Shown here: positions 46,888-52,815 of the stretch, one piece after another
How positions within the stretch are numbered: position 1 is the first letter of the stretch
How the letters are laid out: each line of letters opens with the position of its first letter
Virus record (IMG/VR): IMGVR_UViG_3300046463_000508
Span: 1 to 52,815 of that record
Source of the DNA: a virus
Strand: one strand, 5' to 3'
DNA length: 52,815 nt
Made by a program: the position numbers and the translations under genes
The notes under the pieces: model-generated
The model's input: the letters and a program-made list of their open reading frames with translations, nothing else
What the model was told of the DNA's origin: nothing
The model's database searches: none

Positions 46888-48138
46888 ATGCCCTGGTACA
46901 AAACGGGAACGGTCTCCGTCACCCAAAATTCCAACGCGGTGATCGGCACGGGTACGGCTTTTATTGCCAACAGTCGGGTCGGTGATGGTTTTCGCGGCCC
47001 GGACGGTCGTTGGTACGAGGTGACCAACATCGCCAGCAATACCGCGCTGTCGATCTCGCCGAACTACGAAGGCCCGACAGTGGCAGGCGGCTTCTACGCC
47101 ATCATGCCAGTGCAGGGATACCAGAAAGATCTGTCCGATCAGGTCCGCACAATCCTAAATGACTACGGCGAGAAACTGGCTGCACTCGGGACTACCGGCA
47201 ACTACGAAATCCTTCCGCTGACCAAAGGCGGTACCGGAGCTACTGATCTTGCAAGCGCGCGCGAGGCGCTTCAGATTGATGACGTGCAGCCCATCAGCAA
47301 AGGCGGTACTGAATCGAATACCGTCGCCGGCGCCAGGGCTAAGCTTCAAGTTGGGCCGCGCCGCAACCTAATCATGAATCCGCTCTTTAACGTCAATCAA
47401 CGTCTTTACGGCGCCGAGGCGACCACGGCCGCCGGTCAATACACGTTCGACCGGTGGCGAATTGTCAACTCTGGGCAAAGCCTTCCATACCAGGTCAACA
47501 AGAATGGCCGTACAGTTAATCCTCCTGCTGGTGGACTTGAGCAGGTAGTGGAAGGCAGCTTTCTCAATGGAGGGACCTACACGCTTTCATGGGAAGGAAC
47601 TGCTACGGCAACGATCAATAACACAGCCATTGCTAATGGGGCGCAAATTGCGCTGGCCGCGGGCGCGAATGCCATTGTTAAATTCACAGGCGGTTATCTG
47701 TTTTATCCGAAGCTTGAACTGGGCAGCCTACCAACCGGATACGACGATAGAAGTTACGGTGAGGAGCTAACACTTTGTCAGCGATACTACGAGAAGTCGT
47801 ATCCCTTTGATGCGAAACCTGGGTCGATTTCTGGAGTTGCCAGTCCAAACGCCTCAAACGGTATGACATTTTCCTGCTCAGGATCTGGCACCAGAGCAAT
47901 GGGGCGAACCAAATTTTCGGTTGAGAAGCGAGCTGTTCCCAGCGTTCGGTATTGGGATCAAGCGGGAAATCCAAGTTCGTTCTCCGCGGGCAACTTCGAC
48001 GGCACGATCCAAACGAATGGATTCACCGGCGACTCATTTCGAACCGTTCAGGCGAGCTCCTCCTATATCTGGGGACACTGCGCCAGAAACGCGGGGGATA
48101 CATTCTTTTGTCATTGGGAGGCGTCTGCGGAGCTATGA
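46888..48138 (+). CDS. tail fibre protein
   Basis: A 416-residue fibre. The N-terminal attachment part is PWYKTGTVSVTQNSNAVIGT; a shaft part includes the TKGGTGATD motif twice in variant form (ILPLTKGGTGATDLASAREA and ISKGGTESNTVAGAR), typical of fibre collagen-like repeats; then a receptor-binding C-terminus with less GC-rich DNA. ATG 46888 has AGGA upstream; ATG 46879 is possible. Confidence 0.85.
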   Translation: MPWYKTGTVSVTQNSNAVIGTGTAFIANSRVGDGFRGPDGRWYEVTNIASNTALSISPNYEGPTVAGGFYAIMPVQGYQKDLSDQVRTILNDYGEKLAALGTTGNYEILPLTKGGTGATDLASAREALQIDDVQPISKGGTESNTVAGARAKLQVGPRRNLIMNPLFNVNQRLYGAEATTAAGQYTFDRWRIVNSGQSLPYQVNKNGRTVNPPAGGLEQVVEGSFLNGGTYTLSWEGTATATINNTAIANGAQIALAAGANAIVKFTGGYLFYPKLELGSLPTGYDDRSYGEELTLCQRYYEKSYPFDAKPGSISGVASPNASNGMTFSCSGSGTRAMGRTKFSVEKRAVPSVRYWDQAGNPSSFSAGNFDGTIQTNGFTGDSFRTVQASSSYIWGHCARNAGDTFFCHWEASAEL

Positions 48139-48533
48139 AATACAAACAATCAGAGGGTGAAAGCGTCACCACGGACACTGGCCTCTGGATTCCAGCGGAT
48201 CCCGAAAATACGGACTGGCAGGCATATCAGCAATGGATTGGCGAAGGGAATCTGCCCGATCCGAGGTTCAGCGAGGACGAGTTGAAAGCTCAGAAGCTTA
48301 TTGAGGCTTCACTTGAGGTTTCGCGGCTGCGTGCAATCGCAGATTACAACATCAAGCCTTTGCAGGATGCGGTGGATATTGATGAGGCTGGTGCCGAAGT
48401 CTTGGCTAGTCTGAGGCTCTGGAAAAAATACCGAGTCGCTCTCAGTAAGGTCGAAGCGCAAATGGGGTATCCGATGACGATTGAGTGGCCTGCCTCACCA
48501 CCGGAAGCCAAGCCAAACGCCGATCAAGATTAA
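48135..48533 (+). CDS. tail fibre assembly chaperone
   Basis: A 132-residue protein coupled to the fibre gene by ATGA. The N-terminus (WIPADPENTDWQAYQQWIGE) and the C-terminal helix pair are typical of small fibre-assembly proteins, which help trimerisation and attachment. Confidence 0.8.
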   Translation: MKYKQSEGESVTTDTGLWIPADPENTDWQAYQQWIGEGNLPDPRFSEDELKAQKLIEASLEVSRLRAIADYNIKPLQDAVDIDEAGAEVLASLRLWKKYRVALSKVEAQMGYPMTIEWPASPPEAKPNADQD

Positions 48534-48563
48534 CCGGCTCTGTAACTTCAATAACCAACCGCG

Positions 48564-48593
48564 TATTGGGCATCCGGCTTAGGCTGCCCAATA
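48564..48593 (+). terminator. hairpin ending the tail operon
   Basis: A 9-bp stem TATTGGGCA/TGCCCAATA (48564-48572 / 48585-48593), 30 bases after the fibre chaperone and just before the converging FkbM gene. A short T stretch follows. Likely, but not strong. Confidence 0.55.
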
Positions 48594-48605
48594 CAGCTTT
48601 GTTAG

Positions 48606-49346
48606 CTATTTGAGAAATAATAATTTCTTGATGGAATCAGTCAGGCTAAGGCCTTCGTATATATAAAATGTGTTTGTTGTTGGCCCATTCATCGGCAATA
48701 ACTTGTTTTCATCGTGATCATAACGTCGTGCAACATATCCCAATGACTTCATGATTGTGGATACGTTGTGCCAATCTGAGTTTTCTACCATTATTATTGG
48801 CTTCGATCGCTCAATTGTTCTTTTTAATCCGCGAAGAACCATCGACTCGGCGCCTTCGACGTCAACCTTAATTAGGTCGGGAGATAATTTTAAATCATCA
48901 CCAACCCTCAAGTCGCATTTGACCTTCTCCAGCCTTGTAAGCCCGCCGCGCTCCAAGAATTTTTGCTTGACCCAAGGTAGTTCGTAGTATGAGTCTGTTA
49001 TAGAAGCCTCTTCTATGAAGGCCTCTTCGTTTGAATATGGTATGTTTAAATAAAAGCTGCCCCCTTTATCGGCTAGGCCGTAGGGGTTTATTTCTATGTT
49101 TCCGGGTACTTCGCTCGCCAGGCTATTTAGTTCGTCTATAAGTATGGGGTTTGCTTCATACGAGTGAATGGTCGCGTCTGGAAAAAGTATTCGGAAGGAT
49201 ATAATGCTTTGGCCAAGATTTGCACCTATGTCGAGTATTGTGTTGATGCGTCTTGAGCCTATTGTGAAACCATAAAAATCAGTGTCATGAACTTCTTTGG
49301 TTTTCCATCGTTGCATCACTGCTTCTGATAAGTGCTTTAGTTCCAT
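48606..49346 (-). CDS. FkbM family methyltransferase
   Basis: A 246-residue S-adenosylmethionine-dependent methyltransferase of the FkbM type: motif I ILDIGANLGQS (37-47), IHSYEANPILIDEL, LIKVDVEGAESMVLRGL and IIMVENSD. Such enzymes often methylate sugars of surface polysaccharides. It is opposite to the late operon, clearly AT-rich and between tail fibre and endolysin genes, which marks it as horizontally acquired cargo. Changing the host surface to block phage adsorption is a reasonable but unproven role. Confidence 0.87.
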   Translation of the reverse strand: MELKHLSEAVMQRWKTKEVHDTDFYGFTIGSRRINTILDIGANLGQSIISFRILFPDATIHSYEANPILIDELNSLASEVPGNIEINPYGLADKGGSFYLNIPYSNEEAFIEEASITDSYYELPWVKQKFLERGGLTRLEKVKCDLRVGDDLKLSPDLIKVDVEGAESMVLRGLKRTIERSKPIIMVENSDWHNVSTIMKSLGYVARRYDHDENKLLPMNGPTTNTFYIYEGLSLTDSIKKLLFLK

Positions 49347-49424
49347 GAGCGACTCAATCCTATTTTATTTAACAGAATAAACCTCAGAGCGCCACTGTAC
49401 GTCTAATCCTTCCTGGAGAAAAGA

Positions 49425-49958
49425 ATGTCTATCACATCGCAGCAGCTGCTGCAGATCCTCCCGAACGCCGGCCAACGAGCCGGCGTTTTTGCACCTGTCC
49501 TAAATACGGCGATGCAGCGGTACCAAATCGTTGGCAACAAACGCACCGCCGCGTTCATTGCTCAGATTGGCCATGAGTCGGGCCAGCTTCGTTACGTCCG
49601 CGAGATTTGGGGGCCAACCGTCGCCCAGCATGGGTATGAGGGGCGCGAAGACTTGGGCAACACCGTGGCCGGCGATGGCAGGAAGTATTGTGGGCGCGGC
49701 CTAATCCAGATCACCGGCCGGGCAAACTACTCCAAATGCGGCGAGGCGCTCGGCCTCGACCTGATCAGCCATCCCGAGCTGCTCGAGCTGCCGCAGCATG
49801 CCGCGATGTCGGCGGCATGGTTCTGGAAGCAGAAGGGGCTGAACGATTTGGCTGATCGGAACGAGTTCAACACCATCACTCGACGGATCAACGGCGGGCT
49901 GAACGGATTGGCGGATCGGCTGGCGCTGTGGGAGAAGGCCCGGGCGGTGCTGGCATGA
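49425..49958 (+). CDS. endolysin, glycoside hydrolase family 19
   Basis: A 177-residue endolysin that cuts peptidoglycan. GH19 features: catalytic Glu51 (IGHESGQLRY) and Glu60 (VREIW), then KYCGRGLIQITGRANYSKCG (88-107) and a C-terminal WFWKQKGLNDLAD. No signal peptide, so it needs the holin, which is 27 kb away near 21.8 kb. GGAG stands before the ATG. Overlaps the next gene by ATGA. Confidence 0.92.
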   Translation: MSITSQQLLQILPNAGQRAGVFAPVLNTAMQRYQIVGNKRTAAFIAQIGHESGQLRYVREIWGPTVAQHGYEGREDLGNTVAGDGRKYCGRGLIQITGRANYSKCGEALGLDLISHPELLELPQHAAMSAAWFWKQKGLNDLADRNEFNTITRRINGGLNGLADRLALWEKARAVLA

Positions 49959-50461
49959 CCGTCCCATGGCGATTGCTCGGCCTGTTGGCGCTGGTTCTCG
50001 CCGGCTTCGGCGCCGCTTGGCAATTTCAGGACTGGCGCTACGGCCAGCAACTGGCAGAGCAGGCGCGGCTGCACGCCGAAACCCTCAATCAACTGACACA
50101 GGTGGCAGCCACCGCGCAGCAGGCCGAGCAGGACAAACGCCTCGCGCTCGAGCTGCGCCTGGCGGCCAGCGAGCAAACCCACTTCAGGAAAATGACTGAT
50201 GCCCAACGTGACCAAGATCGCCTGCGCGATCGCCTTGCTACTGCTGATGTGCGGCTGTCAGTCCTCCTCGACGCAACCGACGTTGCCAAAGGCTGCGGCT
50301 TGCCAGCCACCTCCGGCGCCGGCGGCGTGGATCATGCAGCCGTACGCGCCCGACTTGACCCGGCGCATGCTCAACGAATTATCGCCATCACCGACACCGG
50401 CGACCGTGGATTGATTGCGCTACAGGCGTGCCAGAATTACGTGCGGTCGGTTTCGCGCTGA
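49955..50461 (+). CDS. inner-membrane spanin (Rz-like, DUF2514 type), second pair
   Basis: A 168-residue i-spanin. N-terminal membrane helix (LLGLLALVLAGFGAAWQF), then a periplasmic coiled coil rich in Ala/Gln/Glu/Arg (about 30-100), and a C-terminal part with two Cys (GCGLPATS, ALQACQNYV). It starts at the endolysin stop (ATGA) and contains an embedded lipoprotein gene. Confidence 0.85.
   Translation: MTVPWRLLGLLALVLAGFGAAWQFQDWRYGQQLAEQARLHAETLNQLTQVAATAQQAEQDKRLALELRLAASEQTHFRKMTDAQRDQDRLRDRLATADVRLSVLLDATDVAKGCGLPATSGAGGVDHAAVRARLDPAHAQRIIAITDTGDRGLIALQACQNYVRSVSR
50199..50414 (+). CDS. outer-membrane spanin lipoprotein (Rz1-like), second pair
   Basis: A 71-residue protein in another frame, wholly inside the Rz-like gene. 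Hydrophobic signal (ACAIALLLLMCGC) with lipid-acceptor Cys at about 20, then a Pro-rich periplasmic part (PTLPKAAACQPPPAPAAW). This nested, Pro-rich lipoprotein is typical of Rz1. The lipobox (M-C-G-C) is slightly unusual. Confidence 0.82.
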   Translation: MPNVTKIACAIALLLLMCGCQSSSTQPTLPKAAACQPPPAPAAWIMQPYAPDLTRRMLNELSPSPTPATVD

Positions 50462-50829
50462 TGGGGGAATGGGTCTTTGAACGGGCTGTCTCCATTAAGG
50501 ATCCGTATCTGAGTAGCCAGCTCGCTAACGTGTCTAGTCTTAGCCATCAGCTCCCAATTGCTTTTGGTCTCTATGTCGGTAGCGCGCCTGCTGGCATCTG
50601 CCGCTTCAGACTTCGCAACGCTCAATTGAGAGCGGAGGGTTTTGCACTCGGCCGAAGCCGCAGCGTGCATCTCAACCAGCTTGAATATCCGCTCCCTGGA
50701 CTGTTGCAGCTGAAGGTTCAGTTCCTCGAACTCATTTTCGTAGAGGGCCAGCTGGTGCCGGCAAGTTTCGAGCGGCGTCGGGCTGCCGAGCCAGTCGTCG
50801 GTGTCTTCAATTCCGTAGCGGTCCATCAT
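50437..50829 (-). CDS. hypothetical coiled-coil protein
   Basis: A 130-residue protein with a long coiled coil (about 28-95: YENEFEELNLQLQQSRERIF, KTLRSQLSVAKSEA). The start ATG-ATG at 50829 has AAGG upstream; its end overlaps the spanin gene end by 25 bases on the other strand. First of several leftward small genes near attR, probably expressed independently of the late operon. Confidence 0.6.
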   Translation of the reverse strand: MMDRYGIEDTDDWLGSPTPLETCRHQLALYENEFEELNLQLQQSRERIFKLVEMHAAASAECKTLRSQLSVAKSEAADASRRATDIETKSNWELMAKTRHVSELATQIRILNGDSPFKDPFPHQRETDRT

Positions 50830-50962
50830 TGCGCCTTGCTGATACTGTTTGGATATACAGTAATCGAGGCGCGTAGATTGAGCGAGGGTCTGGCGACGGA
50901 CTGTAAGGATTAACGCCACACGGTCGACCGGTCTTCTTGATGAAGCCGGGGCGGCTAAAGAG

Positions 50963-51226
50963 TCAATGGACAGCAGAGGACCGGGGGGCCGAAGCGCCCT
51001 CAAATTTGGAAATTTCTTTCACCCAGAAGCGGCGATATTTGGTCTGATCTGGAGGCAACGGATTTTGATTTGGCCAAAAGTTTTCAGCTTTTAACCCGGC
51101 ACGGTAAGCCTCCCACTCTTTTTCCTGCGCTACGTCCTGAGCTTTTTTCTCGTCATCGAACCAGCCAAGTACATAAACCTCGCCCTGATCCATACCGTGC
51201 TCGATTAGAAGATAGATCTCTTTCAT
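50963..51226 (-). CDS. hypothetical small protein
   Basis: An 87-residue soluble protein (EIYLLIEHGMDQGEVYVLGW, then a Lys/Glu helix and FWVKEISKF). The beta-helix-beta pattern suggests a small compact domain. It stands alone between intergenic gaps at the right end. No family recognised. Confidence 0.6.
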   Translation of the reverse strand: MKEIYLLIEHGMDQGEVYVLGWFDDEKKAQDVAQEKEWEAYRAGLKAENFWPNQNPLPPDQTKYRRFWVKEISKFEGASAPRSSAVH

Positions 51227-51375
51227 ACGCTTGAACCTGCTACCACCAATTTGAAAAATCCCCAGCCGGGGGCACTATCCTGCCTATCGGCGATGTTTTT
51301 CATTTATTGAGCTTTATCGATGAGCGTCGTGAAGTCAATTTTGATGGTGAGCTGCTCGACTCGGCGAGATGCTCA

Positions 51376-51582
51376 CTACGGCGTCATCATGACGGCGAGC
51401 GTCATCTTGATGAACTCCTCGTTTCGGTCGATCGCTTCCAGGGCGCCGCGCACGTTTTCAGCAACGTCGGTCGCGCCGCGTTGTTCGACCCAATTGGACA
51501 GCTCCATGATGGCCGCTTCCAAGGCGAGCTGGTTTTCGTTGATCTTGAACAGCAGGGAAGGGAGTAGGTCTGAATTTGGCAT
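51376..51582 (-). CDS. hypothetical small helical protein
   Basis: A 68-residue, all-helical acidic protein (LLPSLLFKINENQLALEAAI, then NWVEQRGATDVAENVRGALE). GGAGG stands 7 bases before ATG 51582; a longer start at 51621 is unlikely. Its direction and position near attR suggest a lysogen-expressed gene. Function unknown. Confidence 0.65.
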   Translation of the reverse strand: MPNSDLLPSLLFKINENQLALEAAIMELSNWVEQRGATDVAENVRGALEAIDRNEEFIKMTLAVMMTP

Positions 51583-51861
51583 GTGCTTTCCTCCGTGGAT
51601 CAAGGAAGCGTAGCACCGCATTTAAAGGATATTGACGGTTGGCAGAACGCCGGGGGAGGGAGGCTACTTTAGGAATTTACAACGCTAAATTATTGATTCT
51701 TATAGGGTGATATCGCTGTTTTGTACCCCTAGAAAATCTGGAGCTTTTCCTTATGTATCAGTGGCTTGCGTAGGTTTCTGGGTCACCGTTACATGGTGGC
51801 GTCTCAAAGAAACTCCGGCTCCCGGGAACCTGGGCGCCGGAGGAACTGCGACTATTTATGG

Positions 51862-52008
51862 TTACTTGCCTTTAGGTGCAGCGTTGCCACGGCCGCCTCC
51901 AGACGGCTTTCCGGTTGTACTCGGGAGGTTCGCAACTGCTGGAGCTTTCGAGCCGCCAGATTTTCCAGCTGAACTTGGACCTGCTTTTCCGCCACCTGAT
52001 TTTGACAT
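51862..52008 (-). CDS. 48-residue Gly/Ser/Lys-rich protein
   Basis: A basic low-complexity peptide (SKSGGGKAGPSSAGKSGGSK and similar to the end), probably disordered. AAGGAG stands 6 bases before ATG 52008. The last phage gene before attR. Function unknown. Confidence 0.6.
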   Translation of the reverse strand: MSKSGGGKAGPSSAGKSGGSKAPAVANLPSTTGKPSGGGRGNAAPKGK

Positions 52009-52229
52009 GACCATCTCCTTGGTAATGCAAGTTAGAGTTGCAATTCCCACGATAGATGCTTTTTTGGAAGGTGCGAGGAGGGGGCGATGGCGTGCATCCG
52101 GTGTTGCGCAAAACCTCCTCTGGAGGCCGCGTGTTTCCGTTTGCATAAGCACAAAAAAGAGGATGTTTTGCCACGACCAGAAAGGGCTGTTATCGTTATA
52201 AAACAAGTGCTTAGGTCGCTATGCTCCCC

Positions 52230-52279
52230 AGCATGGGGTGCTAGGGGTAGAGTGTTCGAATCACTCCGTCCCGACCATA
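52230..52279. other. attR, right attachment repeat (partial tRNA-Pro copy)
   Basis: The repeat of 150-199 with one mismatch at 52249 (variable-loop side of the anticodon stem). It preserves the 3' part of the tRNA only; the 5' half upstream is phage sequence, so it is not a functional tRNA gene. Confidence 0.93.
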
Positions 52280-52293
52280 TAATTCAATGACTT

Positions 52294-52321
52294 AGCCCAG
52301 TCTGAAAAGATTGGGCTTTTT
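52294..52321 (+). terminator. host terminator originally behind tRNA-Pro
   Basis: A 10-bp stem (52294-52303 / 52308-52317, one G-U pair) with a GAAA loop and T run. By position it is the chromosomal tRNA-Pro terminator, displaced 52 kb by the prophage. Confidence 0.8.
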
Positions 52322-52363
52322 CATGCGCAGTGATTTTTGCTCTCTATAGAAGAGCATTCCCCG

Positions 52364-52723
52364 TCAGCTTCTTTCACTCGCCGTTTTCTGCGCCGAATCG
52401 ATGCAAAGCGAATAAAAAGTTTTCTGAAAGTCAGCCACCACCTTCTCCTGCTTCCTCGCGTCCGACTCCCTAGGCATGTCGTAGGCCTGCCCGATCAGCG
52501 CTTTGTACAAACTGCCCACATACTCGCTCTCCTTTCCTGCGTTGTCGGCCAGTTCCAGGACGGAGGAGAGGGGCACGCCTCCTTGCCTGGCTTTCATGAT
52601 GGCTTTGGCCGAATTTTCGACTCGCAGGCACTCTTCCAGATATTCGCTGGGCAAGGGTGAGCTGTGTGCTGCAAAGCTGAAAGTGAGCAGTATTGCCGTT
52701 GTCGCCAGAAACCGATTGAACAT
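52364..52723 (-). CDS. host hypothetical secreted protein
   Basis: A 119-residue protein with a signal peptide (FNRFLATTAILLTFSFAAHS, cleavage after about residue 21) and a helical mature part with two Cys (ECLRVEN, SLCIDSA) that may form a disulphide. It lies outside attR and so belongs to the bacterial chromosome. Probably periplasmic; function unknown. Confidence 0.7.
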   Translation of the reverse strand: MFNRFLATTAILLTFSFAAHSSPLPSEYLEECLRVENSAKAIMKARQGGVPLSSVLELADNAGKESEYVGSLYKALIGQAYDMPRESDARKQEKVVADFQKTFYSLCIDSAQKTASERS

Positions 52724-52815
52724 GGCACGCCATCCCTGAATGTTGGCCGGGAACGTTAGCATTCATGGCTCGGCGCTACCATCTGTTCATCGGCCAAAAG
52801 CAGCGGTTCACTGGC

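Noticed and set aside
51307-51567. 86-codon plus-strand frame near attR
   Set aside because: TTG start without ribosome site, and it lies antisense to the better supported gene 51376-51582.
52230-52276. second tRNA-Pro gene at the right end
   Set aside because: Only the part from the anticodon stem to CCA is present; the sequence upstream does not form a D arm or acceptor 5' strand.
1-52815. CRISPR array, transposon or insertion sequence
   Set aside because: No regularly spaced repeats of CRISPR type, no transposase gene and no terminal inverted repeats with target duplication were seen.

Overview
The window is an almost complete lambdoid prophage with a short host flank on each side. Direct 50-bp repeats at 150-199 and 52230-52279 (one mismatch) overlap the 3' part of a tRNA-Pro(GGG) gene, giving an element of about 52.1 kb. 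The tRNA is intact on the left, beside the integrase; only its 3' part is repeated on the right, followed by a host terminator and one host gene for a secreted protein. GC-rich codon use, the tRNA-Pro site and the gene content suggest a Pseudomonas host (inference, not proven here).

Layout. 1-286: tRNA-Pro, attL, terminator. 287-12064 (minus): integrase, excisionase and a long early-left operon of small proteins, many joined by 4-bp ATGA overlaps, with a Dam-type methyltransferase, a DUF4406 protein, an ExoX-like exonuclease and a RecA-fold ATPase. A rightward cargo block (5801-7135) and a dcm remnant interrupt it. 12065-12550: leader with a boxA-like site, promoter PL and two operators. 12555-13695: HicA, HicB and a SecB-like chaperone, three overlapping genes. 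14059-15153: CI-type repressor and Cro-type regulator flanking three operators of the same 17-bp type as at PL. 15183-20836 (plus): regulators, GIY-YIG protein, replication initiator with iteron-like repeats, DnaC-like loader, NinB, NinG and a gene in the Q position. 20844-20943: pR'/tR'-like promoter and terminator. 21836-23268: holin, a first spanin pair and small genes. 23587-48533: terminase, portal (frameshifted), head, neck, tail tube, tail chaperone with a lambda-type -1 frameshift site, tape measure, tip and fibre genes, interrupted by self-contained accessory cassettes. 48606-52008: FkbM methyltransferase, endolysin, a second spanin pair and small leftward genes.

How it fits together. 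CI probably holds PL and PR through matching operator sets; Cro opposes it. The early-left transcript would be made terminator-resistant through boxA, and the late transcript would start at the pR'-like promoter past tR'. Most striking are two accessory systems. One is a HicA-HicB-SecB-like operon, which has the parts list of a chaperone-controlled toxin-antitoxin system. The other, inside the tail operon, is a P22-like immI island: an Mnt/Arc-type repressor on the minus strand co-directional with a DUF6338 membrane protein and two proline-rich peptides, a divergent Arc-type repressor and a BRO/Ant-type antirepressor, three evenly spaced operators between them, a likely Sar-type antisense RNA over the antirepressor start, and a superinfection-immunity membrane protein beyond. 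A third unexplained feature is a 41-bp two-part palindromic element present twice in inverted orientation (15735-15775 and 22686-22726).
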